Positions 22,495 to 34,239 of a DNA stretch of 64,000 nucleotides are shown here, piece by piece. This DNA is from Hexactinellida sp. DTS-2022. Taxonomy: Eukaryota; Porifera; Hexactinellida. Every line of letters starts with the position of its first letter. Position 1 is the stretch's first letter. The translations under genes were made by a program, and so were the position numbers. Under the pieces are notes generated by a model. It saw only the letters and a program-made list of their open reading frames with translations. It was not told the DNA's origin and searched no databases. The DNA lies in the NCBI GenBank assembly GCA_028753945.1, contig JAPNXP010000001.1, positions 9,724,501 to 9,788,500 of the forward strand, given 5' to 3'.

Positions 22495-22757
22495 CTGTAC
22501 CATTCTTATCTCATGATTCTCTAATGATATTGTAAATATAATAACTGTATGTTATTTAGGTTGTGCTGTGTGTTGACTTAAAGAATTTTCTATTTGCTCA
22601 TTTGTGGTTAATTAACTTATTTTTAGGTTATTAGTTTTTTTACTGATGACCAATTGAGGCATTTATTTATTTACTGTGTTATTACAGATAATCCACCTGT
22701 AGAAACAAGTACACAATTGATTATAATTCCCATCTATAGATAATTACTATAGCTTCC

Positions 22758-23417
22758 ATGGCAGAACAGCAGAAGCCTAAGCTGGGATATTGGGACATCA
22801 GAGGGCTGGCCCAGCCCATTAGACTGCTGCTGCACTACACTAACACTGCGTTTGAAGATGTGTTGTACGTCCATGGTCCTGACTGGTTCGATATCAAGTT
22901 CAGTCTGGGACTGGAGTTCCCCAATCTGCCCTACTACATGGCAGGGGACCTCAAGATAACGGAGAGCAGCGCGATCATTCGCTACATCGCAGATAAGAAC
23001 GACCTGCTCGGGAAAGACCCGGAGACAAGAGCCCGCGTTAAAATGATGGAAGATATAATCGTCACTTGGCGCGGACAAAATGCCAAGGCCGCATACAGCG
23101 CAAACTTTGCAGAAATGAGTGCTCAGCTGTTGGAAGCCGTGGAAAAATACATTCAACAGTTCCTGAGCATCCTGGCTACCAAGCCGTTCCTGGCTGGAGA
23201 CTACATTACCTATGTGGACTTCATGTTCTACGAATACGTCATCATAGCGATCGCAATGGAACCGAGTTTCCGCGATAAGTACCCTAAGCTTGTAGAGTTC
23301 ATCGAGCGGATCGAGGCACTGCCTGCCATCAAGAAGTTCATGGAGTCGAAGGAGTTTATAAAATACCCATTCAACGCTAGGCATGCTGCTTGGGGCGGGA
23401 AGGGAGAAGCTCCGTAG
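22758..23417 (+). CDS. Mu-class glutathione S-transferase, copy 1
   Basis: 219 residues, the mu-class length. It conjugates glutathione to electrophiles as a cytosolic dimer. The N-terminal thioredoxin-like domain opens with LGYWDIRGLAQPIRLLL, where Tyr11 is the expected catalytic tyrosine. FPNLPYY (the cis-Pro loop) and KITESSAIIRYIA (glutathione gamma-Glu binding) follow, then the all-helical domain with FLAGDYITYVDF. The C-terminus AAWGGKG resembles the mu-class end. No intron. AATAAA lies at 23521. It differs from copy 2 (32850-33509) at six residues: K95T, S121R, A127G, N206F, A207G and H209Q. Confidence 0.92.
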   Translation: MAEQQKPKLGYWDIRGLAQPIRLLLHYTNTAFEDVLYVHGPDWFDIKFSLGLEFPNLPYYMAGDLKITESSAIIRYIADKNDLLGKDPETRARVKMMEDIIVTWRGQNAKAAYSANFAEMSAQLLEAVEKYIQQFLSILATKPFLAGDYITYVDFMFYEYVIIAIAMEPSFRDKYPKLVEFIERIEALPAIKKFMESKEFIKYPFNARHAAWGGKGEAP

Positions 23418-23520
23418 AAAACCGAAATTAGTATTTCTGTATTAGATCTGTTATTAGGTCCCAACTGATACGTTTCGATAGTATTTTTGTATTTTGTAGG
23501 TAGTTCTATAGATAGTAGTT

Positions 23521-23526
23521 AATAAA
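23521..23526 (+). terminator. Polyadenylation signal of GST copy 1
   Basis: AATAAA about 100 bp after the stop, conserved in copy 2 at 33614-33619. Confidence 0.6.
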
Positions 23527-23639
23527 CTCGAATTATGGCCAGAAAAAATGAAGGTGTTGGCAATTGGTGGGTATTTGTAGTTTGAACGCAGCTTCAATTT
23601 TGCTTTTTAATTAAATACAGTCGACTCCACTTACCTGTT

Positions 23640-25024
23640 TTTCAAAAACATTTGTTCGGTTATTGTAATAGAAACTATCAAGAATTCATAATTGCGTTAA
23701 CGGACTATTAACGGACTTGCAAATGTAACGGAAGTTAATTAAGACCGTTAACGATTTCAAAGTTAACTTAAAAGGTAATCGTTAACGAAAAATTTGACTT
23801 CCGTTAATTAACGATTAACTGGATTAGTGCCCAGCTTTGTCGAATTTATAGCTACACGAAATCATCGATCCGATCAAAGTGTGCGTTTTTACGAGAAATA
23901 AAATAATGGAAGTGTGTGCTGCAAGTACAAGTGTCTACTTGAGATATTTTTCATCATTTATTTCGTTTTTTCATGAAAGTAATATCCCTCGTGCTTTCTT
24001 TTTGAAAAATACAAAGACTTAGAGCAAAGGATTTCAAGGTAATTTACACATTATTCTACGTAAATTGTCTATGCATATTGCAGTCAATTCGCGTTTCCAT
24101 TCAAAACGCGTAGGCATTAGTAAACTTATTATTAATGTTTTTTTCGTCAGTCCAGATTCCAGAATAATTTTACTTGCCTTAATTTTTGTCTATAGATTTC
24201 GATTATCTTGCTTGACATAAAAAATTCTTAAAAATGAAAAAAAAACACAAGCTCATGGTGAGTAAAATATTAAGGCGTGCAAAATGTGGAACTTCTATTT
24301 CCATCCTATGGTTAGTTCCATGGGCGTAGTTGTAGGGGGGGGGCGGGGCAGCATAGGTCTCCCCCCCCCAAATACAATAATGTTCCTAATAATATTACCC
24401 CTTTCAAGGCACATACAAAATAAGCAAAAAATAATAGACCGTCTATAAATTCTATTAACTATAAGCCCATGCCATATATGTTAATACTATTGAATTTATT
24501 GACGGTTTACATATAAGTTATTTCGTATTTTTCTGATTGTGCGCTATTATAACAGTTTGAATCGATTATACTTATTACATCAGTTCAGAACAGAAATACC
24601 ATCGTTAATATATTGGTGAATCTTGTGTAAAATTAAGCACTATAAAGCTTTTTTTTGCAAGATCAAAAATTAAACTTTTGTGACTCAGGGTTATTATATT
24701 GGTGTTGGCCGATATATAATTAATTGTTTGTATTTTAAGTACCGAAAAATATAATTGTGTTATAAACATTTCCCATAAACAATTGATAATTAAGATAGCT
24801 TTAATGGTGAAAAACAACATTGGGAGCAAAACAAGAATTAATGAGTAAATAGGAATAAATGAGCAACAAAAATGTATGTGTAATTAAAATAAATGTGGAA
24901 ACAAGATTGAATGAAAAGACAGAAAAACATCTAATTATACGAACTAACTTATTATTATGAGACAGTGTAGGGAATGCAGAATGCATGTGTAGACTTGAAG
25001 AAAATTAACTTGGGACAGATGGGG
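23640..25024. other. AT-rich intergenic region
   Basis: No gene seen. A CGTTAAC-rich stretch lies at 23690-23830, and a G/C-run remnant (GGGCGTAGTTGTAGGGG) of a hAT-like element at about 24320-24370. Confidence 0.5.
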
Positions 25025-27154
25025 TTAAATGGAGGTTTCACCGACATGATGATTATGGAAAGTCAGGTCTTTCTCTCCAGATTGCATTTTGGAGTCAGCA
25101 GCATCCGTGGAGGGAGATAAATGATGAGTAGAAGTTCTCTGCTTGTTCCTATCCATTTCTGCGAGGGAGAGAGCTGTGGGAGTGCGAGTATACTTCAGTT
25201 TGAGTATTTGGGACCTTAAGTAGAGAAATATTAGAAGTAGGAAAAGAAACAGGAGGATGATGGTAACAATGAAGATAAAACATACAAAGAGGAGGACATA
25301 TAAGGCAGTTGTTTTGGTGTTCGCATTCAGTTCTCCAGTCGCTACATTCAGATCGGTATCACAATGGCTGAAGTTCGATGGAGACACTTTAAAACCTTCT
25401 ACGCAGGAACAAGCATGGCCATATATGGTATGTGTACAGGTGTATTGACAACCCCCGTTGTTGGTGTTACAGGGATTCGGGAGAAAGCATTCTGTTGATG
25501 CATTCTTGACGTATCCTTGGAGACACGAACATTCATATGACCCGATTGCGTTGTTACAGAAATGGGAACAGTTTCCATTAGACAGAAGGCATTCATTGAT
25601 ATCCACACAATCAGAAAATCCCAGCTGTTGGTACCCGATTAGACACGAACATTCATATGAGCCAATTGCGTTGCTACAGTTGTGCGTACAGTTTCCGTTG
25701 GACACAAGGCATTCATTGATATCGACACAATCTGAGAAATTCTGCAGTTGGTACCCGATTAGACACGAACATTCATATGACCCGATTGCGTTGGTACAGT
25801 TGTGCGTACAGTTTCCATTGATGAGAAGGCATTCATTGATGTCGCTACAAAGAGTATCATTCTCATTATAGAATCCTTCTAGACAGGAGCATTTATAGGA
25901 ACCTGGCGTGTTAGTGCAGTTCCCCTGACAAATGGCACTATCCTCACACTCGTTAATGTCGTTACATATTTCACTGACGGAGTATGATTCATCCGGATAA
26001 ACGCACTCACAACCATCTACAGTATCGACTCTATTCCAGTTCTCTCCCACACACTCAATGGATTGGTTGAAGCATTGGTAGCTACGGGCTCCACAGCTGT
26101 TGTAGAGGGTAGCATCTTCGACTGTACGAGTTTCACCAACGCAAGTAGAACCTCCTGTCTCTACGGTAATCCCAAAAGAGGACAGTTTGCTAATCCACTC
26201 GGTATCGCAGGTACAGTTGAATTGTACAGAGTTTACTTTTAGTTTTCTGAGCTTATTTAGTTGCTGGATGATTTCAGGCAAAATATGCTTCGAATCGATC
26301 TTTCCTATATCCAGTTCTTGCAGATTCTTCAACACGGTTATTGCGGATAATGTCGTGAGTTGATTGTCGTTTATATACAAAATTTGTAGGATTTTTAAGC
26401 CAAGAAATGCATTGGGATGCACGGTTCTTATCCTATTACTGGATACATCCAACTCAAGTAGCTTTTCTAATCCTTCAAATGTGCAAGATTCCAACTCTTG
26501 AATCTCATTCAGGAAAAATGCCAATTCTGTGAGCTCACTTAATCCCTTAAACGATCCAGCTTTTATCCCAGTTATTCCTGCAAATGTCAAATCTAACTCT
26601 TCCAGTTTATCTAACCCTCCGAATATTGTGTGATTAATGAATCGACTCGGTACATTATCTATTTTTGAGTAACCCACGATGATTCTTGTAAGTTGTTTAT
26701 TTTGTGCGAAAATAGGAAAGAAAACAGCGCGTATATCATATACTTCGAAATATTCCAAGTTCGGGAAGAATGCAAAAAAGTTAACTTGGTTAATTCTTAT
26801 CTGATCGGTTTCCAAAATGATAGAATTCACACCGCTATTAACCGTATACGTTTCCACAGAAATTTCATCCCAGGTACTATTGTCTATAGTCAGTTCAGTT
26901 ATGTTGTCTGGTAAACTAATGTTCAATGTTACACCCGCTCCAGCTGAGTAAACTTTAATCCATAACTTCGTGATTACAGGTTCAAAAGAAGATTCGATCG
27001 TATTCTGTATATCATTTTTGTCAGTAGTCTTTATATCACATTTAAGAATGACCCCACTCCGTGTACAGAACATGGGCTCACCCGCACCCGCAAACGCTAA
27101 GAAACTCAATAGGAATACAAACAGGACAGTTGCGTCAATGTTGAACTTATTCAT
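25025..27154 (-). CDS. LRR and calcium-binding EGF type I membrane protein
   Basis: Intronless 709-residue protein from the ATG at 27154; the frame is open 45 nt further upstream but without ATG. A signal peptide (VLFVFLLSFLAFAG) precedes about six to eight leucine-rich repeats (such as LEELDLTFAGITGIKAGSFKG and LLELDVSSNRIRTVHPNAFL) and an LRR C-terminal cap (FNCTCDTEWISKL). Next come five or six EGF domains, at least four of them DINEC calcium-binding type and three nearly tandem duplicates (DINECL..NGNCTHNC.NAIGSYECSCLIGYQ). A membrane helix at about 612-645 and a 64-residue Ser/Thr-rich cytoplasmic tail follow. Many N-glycosylation sites. It looks like a surface receptor or adhesion protein; ligand unknown. 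Related to the gene at 59785. Confidence 0.85.
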   Translation of the reverse strand: MNKFNIDATVLFVFLLSFLAFAGAGEPMFCTRSGVILKCDIKTTDKNDIQNTIESSFEPVITKLWIKVYSAGAGVTLNISLPDNITELTIDNSTWDEISVETYTVNSGVNSIILETDQIRINQVNFFAFFPNLEYFEVYDIRAVFFPIFAQNKQLTRIIVGYSKIDNVPSRFINHTIFGGLDKLEELDLTFAGITGIKAGSFKGLSELTELAFFLNEIQELESCTFEGLEKLLELDVSSNRIRTVHPNAFLGLKILQILYINDNQLTTLSAITVLKNLQELDIGKIDSKHILPEIIQQLNKLRKLKVNSVQFNCTCDTEWISKLSSFGITVETGGSTCVGETRTVEDATLYNSCGARSYQCFNQSIECVGENWNRVDTVDGCECVYPDESYSVSEICNDINECEDSAICQGNCTNTPGSYKCSCLEGFYNENDTLCSDINECLLINGNCTHNCTNAIGSYECSCLIGYQLQNFSDCVDINECLVSNGNCTHNCSNAIGSYECSCLIGYQQLGFSDCVDINECLLSNGNCSHFCNNAIGSYECSCLQGYVKNASTECFLPNPCNTNNGGCQYTCTHTIYGHACSCVEGFKVSPSNFSHCDTDLNVATGELNANTKTTALYVLLFVCFIFIVTIILLFLFLLLIFLYLRSQILKLKYTRTPTALSLAEMDRNKQRTSTHHLSPSTDAADSKMQSGEKDLTFHNHHVGETSI

Positions 27155-27785
27155 GATTGCTGTGTTAAGGCAGTATAAATTGTTTTGTTCAACAGTCAAT
27201 TTATACTAGAGGAATATTATTATATAGATTTCCACTGTTTAATTAATTTATCCAACATACACGGTAAATCTTAATTTACTAGTTATTTAACAATTCCCAA
27301 ATTTGTTAATGTTATTCACCTCAAAAATTGAACAACAAAGTTACCGCTAAATATATTTTCGCATATGAAACCAATTGCGAATAAGGTTAAGGGATCGAGT
27401 GTATAATCCTTTATGGAATCAATTCTTAATTAAATAACCATTCTCTTTCGTATATATTTACGGACAGATAAATACAGTCAGAACAGTTATTTTATGATCG
27501 TATAGCTAATATCTTTGTATTTAATCTTAGAAATAAATTCTCGAAAGAATACCGTATATACTCGGATAATCGCCCCAAAAAGTAGAAATTAATATATATT
27601 ACCTCAAAACATGTAAACATGTTTGTTTATAAAAAATAGGTCTCAATTCGATTTCAACCGACTATCTATATTATTAAATCTCGATTGTTGTGTGTTTGTG
27701 TGTGTGTGTGTGTGTGTGTTTGTTTGTCCGGATTGTATTAAAGTGCGGGGGGATAGAAACCGCATTAATATATGAGATATTCACT
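27155..27785. other. AT-rich intergenic region
   Basis: No gene. A solitary MITE-like end ACCGTATATACTCGGATAAT is at about 27552 and a (TG)n microsatellite at 27690-27720. Confidence 0.5.
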
Positions 27786-28465
27786 AACTTTCAACTGTTA
27801 TAATATGTAAACAAGTATGCTGAACACGAATTTCCCATTTATTAATTTATAACATGAATATTTGTTGTTGTTGTTTACACAAAATAGGTAAACAAATTAA
27901 TGAAATTCAAAATCAACCTAGAAGTTTGCTTCCAACGGGGATTATAGGTTAACAAGTATGCTGAACACGAATTTCGCATTTACAAATTTATAATATGAAT
28001 ATTTGTTGTTGTTGTTGTTTACACAAAATAGGTAAACAAAATAATGAAATTCAAAATCAACCTAGAAGTTTGCTTCCAACGGGTATTATAGGTTAACAAG
28101 TATGCTGAACACGAATTTCGCATTTACAAATTTATAATATGAATATTTGTTGTTGTTGTTTACACAAAATAGGTAAACAAATTAATGAAATTCAAAATCA
28201 ACCTAGAAGTTTGCTTCCAACGGGGATTATAGGTTAACAAGTATGCTTAACACGAATTTCGCATTTACAAATTTATAATATGAATATTTGTTGTTGTTGT
28301 TTACACAAAATAGGTAAACAAATTAATGAAATTCAAAATCAACCTAGAAGTTTGCTTTCAACGGGGATTATAGGTTAACAAGTATGCTGAACACGAATTT
28401 CGCATTTACAAATTTATAATATGAATATTTGTTGTTGTTGTTGTTTACACAAATTAATGAAAAAT
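27786..28465 (+). repeat. Five tandem units of a 145-bp satellite
   Basis: Units begin ACTTTCAACTG or GCTTCCAACGG, carry AACAAGTATGCTGAACACGA and end in a (TTG)3-5 run plus ACACAAAATAGGTAAAC. Neighbouring units are almost identical except for the number of TTG. Related degenerate units lie at 6886-7140. Confidence 0.9.
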
Positions 28466-28511
28466 TCAAAATTATAACGTCCCTTTCTACCATTTTCATG
28501 GTAGAAATGTG

Positions 28512-28592
28512 AGGAGTAAGGCCGCACAGCGGCCGTTAACTTGAGGTGCATAGCACCGATCTGTCGCAAAGCGACCGAGACCGAAGGGCTCG
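28512..28592 (-). repeat. Mini-hairpin cassette, copy 1
   Basis: Four consecutive small stem-loops: GGCCGCACAGCGGCC, GGTGCATAGCACC, GTCGCAAAGCGAC and GAGACCGAAGGGCTC. Further copies at 29495, 30440, 54652 and 55567. Confidence 0.8.
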
Positions 28593-29174
28593 TAATAAAT
28601 TAAATTGTAAAGCATGTGACATTCTCGAATATTCCTAAAATACTAATAATTTGAAAATAATCACATTAATATAAAGGTTTGGGTCACTAATTTATATTAT
28701 AGCATCTGCATTATAATTAATACAGTTATAATATTATAATATAGCGTATAGTGGAAATCGAAGGGATTGCTTAATTAATGAACTCAACATATATTGTAAG
28801 AGCTCTTCGGTCTCTCATTTAACTTGTTTACCTATCTGTGTAAACAACAACAACAACAACAAATATTCATATTAGAAATTTATTAAATCAAAATTCGGAA
28901 TCAGCATACTTGTTTACCTATAATACCCGTTGTAAGTTGGTATAAATTCGGTTTTTGTATCCCCATCTCTTTAGTACATTCCGGACAAACAATCAAACAC
29001 TCGTTTGGGACCCAAAATCATTGCAATTATTGACTCGTGTTTGGTCATGCGTCTAATTATAACTATCTATGATTATGTAAATAATGTGATTAATATTGGG
29101 ATTAAATAGATTATCATATAATCAAAACAGGATTTGTTGTAATTTGTTAATTGAATTAAAAAAATTAGGTACAT

Positions 29175-29300
29175 CTTGTCAATTCTTGGAAAGACTACGA
29201 GTCCCAGAAAGCTGAAAATTTGTATACAGGGGTAATTTTGTACTGCGACAACGATCTATTGGTTTTTGAAGAGCAATATTCACATTTAAAGGTGACTAAA
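29175..29300 (-). repeat. Dispersed repeat R, fragment
   Basis: Contains GGAAAGACTACGAGTCCCAG and ACTGCGACAACGATCTATTG, in inverted orientation to 54977-55690 and 56330-57055. Confidence 0.75.
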
Positions 29301-29494
29301 TAGCTTAACCACAAATGTGAGATTCTCAAAAGTAGTTATAATGGACTCGCAATGGTTGATTACCCCATTTACAACCCAAATAACAACAATATGAGGCATA
29401 GTTTATCCTAGAATGAAAATTAGAAACTGGCCCCTTTGTTTTATGGCCTTCTCGGCGACATATATAGCCGTATATTAAGTAGGCCATGGGCGTA

Positions 29495-29572
29495 GTAAGG
29501 CCGTGCAGCTGCCGTCAATTGAGGCGTGAAGCGCCGAATAGTCGCGAAGCGACCGAGACCGAAGGGCTCGTA
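29495..29572 (-). repeat. Mini-hairpin cassette, copy 2
   Basis: Stem-loops GGCGTGAAGCGCC, GTCGCGAAGCGAC and GAGACCGAAGGGCTC, followed by (TG)n at 29591. Confidence 0.75.
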
Positions 29573-30134
29573 TAATTAAAACTCGATTGTTGTGTGTGTG
29601 TGTGTGTGTCAATTTTTAATTGAGATAGAAACTAACTTCCAATTGTTATAATAGGCAAACAAGTAAGCTGATTACGAATTTCGCATTTGTAAATTCATAT
29701 TTTGAATATTTATTATCGTTGTTTACAAAATAGGTAATCAAATTAATGAAAATTCCTGAATGACATTTTAATGTTCACTTTAGTTTGTTTTGGAATACAA
29801 TTTAACTCCATAGAGTTTATATGTTACTTAGGTAATTTGAGAATACCAATAAACTTCATTGGTTGTTATCGTAATACCTAGAGAGTTTGGTAATGTTATT
29901 GCCTGCAATTGTGTATGTGGTTACACAGTACAATAGTTAGACTCTACAGCTGTGGATTATCTTAGTATCAAAACACATACGTACACTATCCGAGCGAAAT
30001 CCTTTCAACAACATGAATTTTTTTCCAGACACAATAAGCTTCTTGTATCGTATTAACGACGGTTTAAACTACTCTACACCGACATTAAATATTTTGCTAT
30101 ACTTATAGTTATCAAGTCTTATATCCAGAATCCA

Positions 30135-30330
30135 TTAATTGGAAAGACTACGAGTCCTAGAAAGCTTAAAATTTGTACACAGGGGTAATTTTGTACTGCG
30201 ACAACGATCTATTGGTTTTTGAAGAGAAATATTCACATTTAAAGGTGACAAAATATGCTGGCCATTTTAATTCGAGGGTTTGCCATTAGACTTCATCAAT
30301 TAGTATAAATAGATTGTGCATGATAGAAAG
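30135..30330 (-). repeat. Dispersed repeat R, fragment
   Basis: Same core as 29175-29300 (AAAGACTACGAGTCC, ACTGCGACAACGATC), extending into TTCGAGGGTTTGCC and a cassette at 30440. Confidence 0.75.
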
Positions 30331-30439
30331 ATTTTCTGAGGCTGCAATTTGATTGATTGAAAATAAATATATCTAAGCGATCAATCATTTGTCTATTCTA
30401 TTCCATGTTTTTCTTTTAGTATTATTTCAATGGTTCAGT

Positions 30440-30517
30440 GAGTAAGGCCGCGTAGCGGCTGTCAACTTGAGGTGCGTAGCACCGATCTGTCGCAAAGCGA
30501 CCGAAACTAAAGGGCTG
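30440..30517 (-). repeat. Mini-hairpin cassette, copy 3
   Basis: Stem-loops GCCGCGTAGCGGC, GGTGCGTAGCACC and GTCGCAAAGCGAC, ending GAAACTAAAGGGCTGG. Confidence 0.75.
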
Positions 30518-31545
30518 GTATGCATAATGTCTAAACATATATCCAAAGCATAAGTACGTTTCAAAACACGAGCGATCACTGGATTAGCATTTCCAATTGA
30601 CTTACTTTGTCCCAATATGAGCCTAAAGCTGGGGTCTACAAGATGTCTATAACGGCTTAAGGGCACACAGCTCAAAATGGTTGGGATTCAACAAGAATGT
30701 TACGTGCTAATATGTTGTAGAATATAATCTGTTATAGCCACTTTATGCAAAGGTCATTTGCTGATAGGTTAGCGGCCAGTTAAAATAATTCCTAAATGAT
30801 TTCCGGTTCTATAATCAACAAATTATGGGCCTTCAAACCATCATTTTTAATACAAATTAGCAAAAAGGCGTGAAGTAGGGAAAGGTTTATATAAATTATA
30901 TCTAATGACATTTTAACGGCTCATATATCGGTCACATATTTAGGACAATCCTTTGGTGGACGACGGACGTTACTGTTGTACTTTTACATGCAAGTGGAAA
31001 ATAATTTGAAGAGTATACGCTTGAAATAGAAGCGAGGGCTGTAGGCCCGAGTGTAAGATGTAAGAACGCGTTTAGCGCGGACGAGCAGCTTGTTAATAAT
31101 TCTAATTATCCCATCAGTAATCTATAAAAGTAGTCTGTAAAGTTGTTTACTGGAAGTAAAATATGTGTTATTAGAATTGAGATAATCCACAGCAGTAGAG
31201 TCTAACTATTGTACTGTGTAACCACATACACAATTGCAGCCAATTAAATTAACAAATTCTTCAGGTATTACGATAACAACCAATGAGGTAGATTGGCATT
31301 CTCACATTACCTCTCTAAAAGATAGAGTCTGTGGAGTTAAATTGTATTCCAAAACAAAACAAATCTGAACAATAAATGCCATTCGGGAATTTTCATTAAT
31401 TTGATTACCTATTTTTGTAAACAACAATAATAAATATTCATATCATGAATGTATAAATGCGAAATTCGAAATCAGCATATAGTACTTGTTTACCTATAAT
31501 ACCCATTGTAAGTTAGTATAAATTGTTAAAAATTAGGTATATCTT
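30518..31545. other. Repeat-derived AT-rich sequence without a gene
   Basis: No gene supported. The part 31180-31500 is an inverted counterpart of 29640-29960 (AGATAATCCACAGC, TAACAACCAATGAGG and a microsatellite-like tail). Confidence 0.5.
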
Positions 31546-31549
31546 ATCA

Positions 31550-31745
31550 ATTCTTGGAAAGACTACGAGTCCCAGAAAGCTGAAAATTTGTAATTTTGTA
31601 CTGCGACAACGATCTATTGGTTTTTGAAGAGAAATATTAACCTTTGAAGGTGACAAAATATGTTAGCCAATTAAATTCGAAGGTTTGTTAGTATGGATTG
31701 ACTCGACTTCATCAATTAGCATAAATAGACTGTGTATATATATTT
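31550..31745 (-). repeat. Dispersed repeat R, fragment
   Basis: Third minus-orientation copy of the AAAGACTACGAGTCCCAG / CTGCGACAACGATCTATTGG repeat. Confidence 0.7.
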
Positions 31746-31796
31746 TTTGAATGAACAATTATAACAGTATAGGAACAATCTAAATCATTATCTTAT

Positions 31797-32060
31797 ACCG
31801 TATTTATTCGAATAGTAGCCTAGGCGATTATAGTTTTTTAGGCCATTTTCTGAACAATAATTTTTGTGACTTTTCGAGAATATCACATGTTGATACAATT
31901 TAATTTATAGTATAGTCGGTTGATAATCGTATTGCGACTAATATTAGATAAAGAAATTTACTCAGGGTACCGGTAGTAAATTTGTGTTTGCTAATTTGGG
32001 GGGGCTATTATTGGAGGTAGGAGATTATTCGAATAGGGGCTACTATTAGAGTATATACGG
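31797..32060 (+). mobile_element. MITE with ATACCGTAT ends
   Basis: Ends ATACCGTATTTATTCGAATA and (rc) ATACCGTATATACTCTAATA. About 264 bp, non-coding; superfamily unclear. Confidence 0.65.
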
Positions 32061-32079
32061 TATATTAAATCACAATGAT

Positions 32080-32350
32080 TTTTTGTTTGTTTGTTTGTTC
32101 AGAATTGATTGAGGAACTCGTAAGAGCTACAGACTTGAAATTTGGCAGGGGGATAGGAAATACTGTATCTAGAAACAAGTTCTAATATCTAAGAAAAATA
32201 TTCACATCTTCCCTCCCTAAAGATGACAAAACTTTTAGCCTATTAAATTCGAGGGTTTTCCAGTAGTATGGATTAGCAGCTAGCATTCAATTCGTATAAA
32301 AGGATGTTAGTGCCTCTATCAATTGTTAAGTGTGCGTTATAGAATGCCTA
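32080..32350 (+). repeat. Dispersed repeat related to R
   Basis: Starts in (TTTG)n and contains ACTTGAAATTTGGCAGGGGG and ATGGATTAGCAGCTAGCATT. An inverted copy of its right part lies at 50415-50525 inside the Harbinger element. Confidence 0.7.
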
Positions 32351-32849
32351 TCTGATACTGTGATTTAATTGGTCGAGAGGAGGTTCATTTATCCAATCAG
32401 TTATTGTGTTCCCTCTGTCTATCCATACATTTCTAACATTCCATTGTGTCTATTTGATTATTACCAATCAAATTACCAATCTCCACATCCCAAAGTCAGG
32501 CGTCCACAGAGTTGTACAGTTTCTTAGTGATATTTATTTTCTATTTGGAGTTAGTTTATTAATATATACGCGGACATGCAATATTATCTAGAAAACTGTC
32601 AGTTCTAATTAGCTTAAATATTCAACAATACAGGCGCTGATTAGTATTTCCCAATTTATTTTTTCTGTCCTTATACGTATATACCTATGACTAGGGCTCA
32701 CGGATATAAATAGACAGCTTAGGGGGGCACAGCCCTACTCTGAAACAATAGCATTACTGTTATGTGGGTCACTAGCGGTCACCTAAATATATGTAGAAAC
32801 TAGTACACAATTAATTATACTATTCCTATAGATTATTACTATAGCTTCC

Positions 32850-33509
32850 ATGGCAGAACAGCAGAAGCCTAAGCTGGGATATTGGGACATCAGAGGGCTG
32901 GCCCAGCCCATTAGACTGCTGCTGCACTACACTAACACTGCGTTTGAAGATGTGTTGTACGTCCATGGTCCTGACTGGTTCGATATCAAGTTCAGTCTGG
33001 GACTGGAGTTCCCCAATCTGCCCTACTACATGGCAGGGGACCTCAAGATAACGGAGAGCAGCGCGATCATTCGCTACATCGCAGATAAGAACGACCTGCT
33101 CGGGAAAGACCCGGAGACAAGAGCCCGCGTTACAATGATGGAAGATATAATCGTCACTTGGCGCGGACAAAATGCCAAGGCTGCATACAGCGCAAACTTT
33201 GCAGAGATGAGAGCTCAGCTGTTGGAAGGCGTGGAAAAATACATTCAACAGTTCCTGAGCATCCTGGCTACCAAGCCGTTCCTGGCTGGAGACTACATAA
33301 CCTATGTGGACTTCATGTTCTACGAATACGTCATCATAGCGATCGCAATGGAACCGAGTTTCCGCGATAAGTACCCTAAGCTTGTAGAGTTCATCGAGCG
33401 GATCGAGGCACTGCCTGCCATCAAGAAGTTCATGGAGTCGAAGGAGTTTATAAAATATCCATTCTTCGGTAGGCAAGCTGCTTGGGGCGGGAAGGGAGAA
33501 GCTCCGTAG
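32850..33509 (+). CDS. Mu-class glutathione S-transferase, copy 2
   Basis: 219-residue paralogue of the GST at 22758-23417, 97% identical, with the same intronless structure, catalytic Tyr11 in GYWDIRG, and AATAAA at 33614. Substitutions are K95T, S121R, A127G, N206F, A207G and H209Q. Three of the six fall in residues 206-209, in the C-terminal tail that lines the electrophile pocket in mu-class enzymes. Both frames are intact, so both copies are probably functional. The duplicated block spans about 32785-33722. Confidence 0.92.
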   Translation: MAEQQKPKLGYWDIRGLAQPIRLLLHYTNTAFEDVLYVHGPDWFDIKFSLGLEFPNLPYYMAGDLKITESSAIIRYIADKNDLLGKDPETRARVTMMEDIIVTWRGQNAKAAYSANFAEMRAQLLEGVEKYIQQFLSILATKPFLAGDYITYVDFMFYEYVIIAIAMEPSFRDKYPKLVEFIERIEALPAIKKFMESKEFIKYPFFGRQAAWGGKGEAP

Positions 33510-33729
33510 AAAACCGGAATTAGTACTTCTGTATTAGATCTGTTATTAGGTCCCAACTGATACGTTTCGATAGTATTTTTGTATTTTTGTAGGTAGTTCT
33601 AGAGATAGTAGTTAATAAACTCGAATTATGGCCAGAAAAGATGAAGTTGTTGGCAATTGGTGGGTATTTGTAGTTTGAAACGCAGCTTCAATTTTGCTTT
33701 AAATAAATACAGTCGACTCCACTTAATTC

Positions 33730-33890
33730 AGACAAATATCTACGAACTAAACGAATATTCGAATATTCGTTTGAACGAATATTAGGTTGAAACGAATATT
33801 TGTTTACTACTTTTGGTCAACAACATGATTTTTGTTTAGATGGGTGAGATCGTAAATATAAATTCCTACCTAAACTAGCTGATAAATAGC
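33730..33890 (-). mobile_element. Truncated hAT-type MITE of the CGAATATTCG family
   Basis: Inverted, 5'-truncated relative of 37963-38349: AACGAATATTCGAATATTCG followed by the TAAATATAAATTCCTACC and AGCTGATAA body. Confidence 0.65.
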
Positions 33891-34239
33891 TAAGGCCAGT
33901 GTTAATGACAATATTGTTTCAGCTCCACACGAAGTCTATCTGAGGTTGCGGGCGGTGGCATCTCATTACCATTATCTCATTATTTGATGACGACATAGTT
34001 AACAATTATCTGAGCAAATATTCTACAATATGCAATCTGTGGGTAATAATGTTTGTCATAGTTATTTTGTTACTAGCTAATTATGGCTGTTTTAGAGTGT
34101 GTTAATTAAGGAGATAATAGTTGTTCCTTGGAATAATATACATATATAATATTCCTTGTAGAACTTTGGAGGAATGTGGGTTTAATAATGGAAATAATGA
34201 CACATATTCATGCTGGAGTCTGCCAAAATTGGACTGGAC

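Larger units (their letters stand above)
22690..23632 (+). repeat. Duplicated block containing GST copy 1
   Basis: Nearly identical to about 32785-33722 from some 70 bp before the start codon to CAGTCGACTCCACTTA about 215 bp after the stop. Sequence diverges abruptly at both borders. Confidence 0.85.

Noticed and set aside
22734-23384. 216-codon minus-strand frame opposite the GST, also present opposite GST copy 2
   Set aside because: Exact antisense of a conserved enzyme; its persistence in both copies is explained by the duplication.
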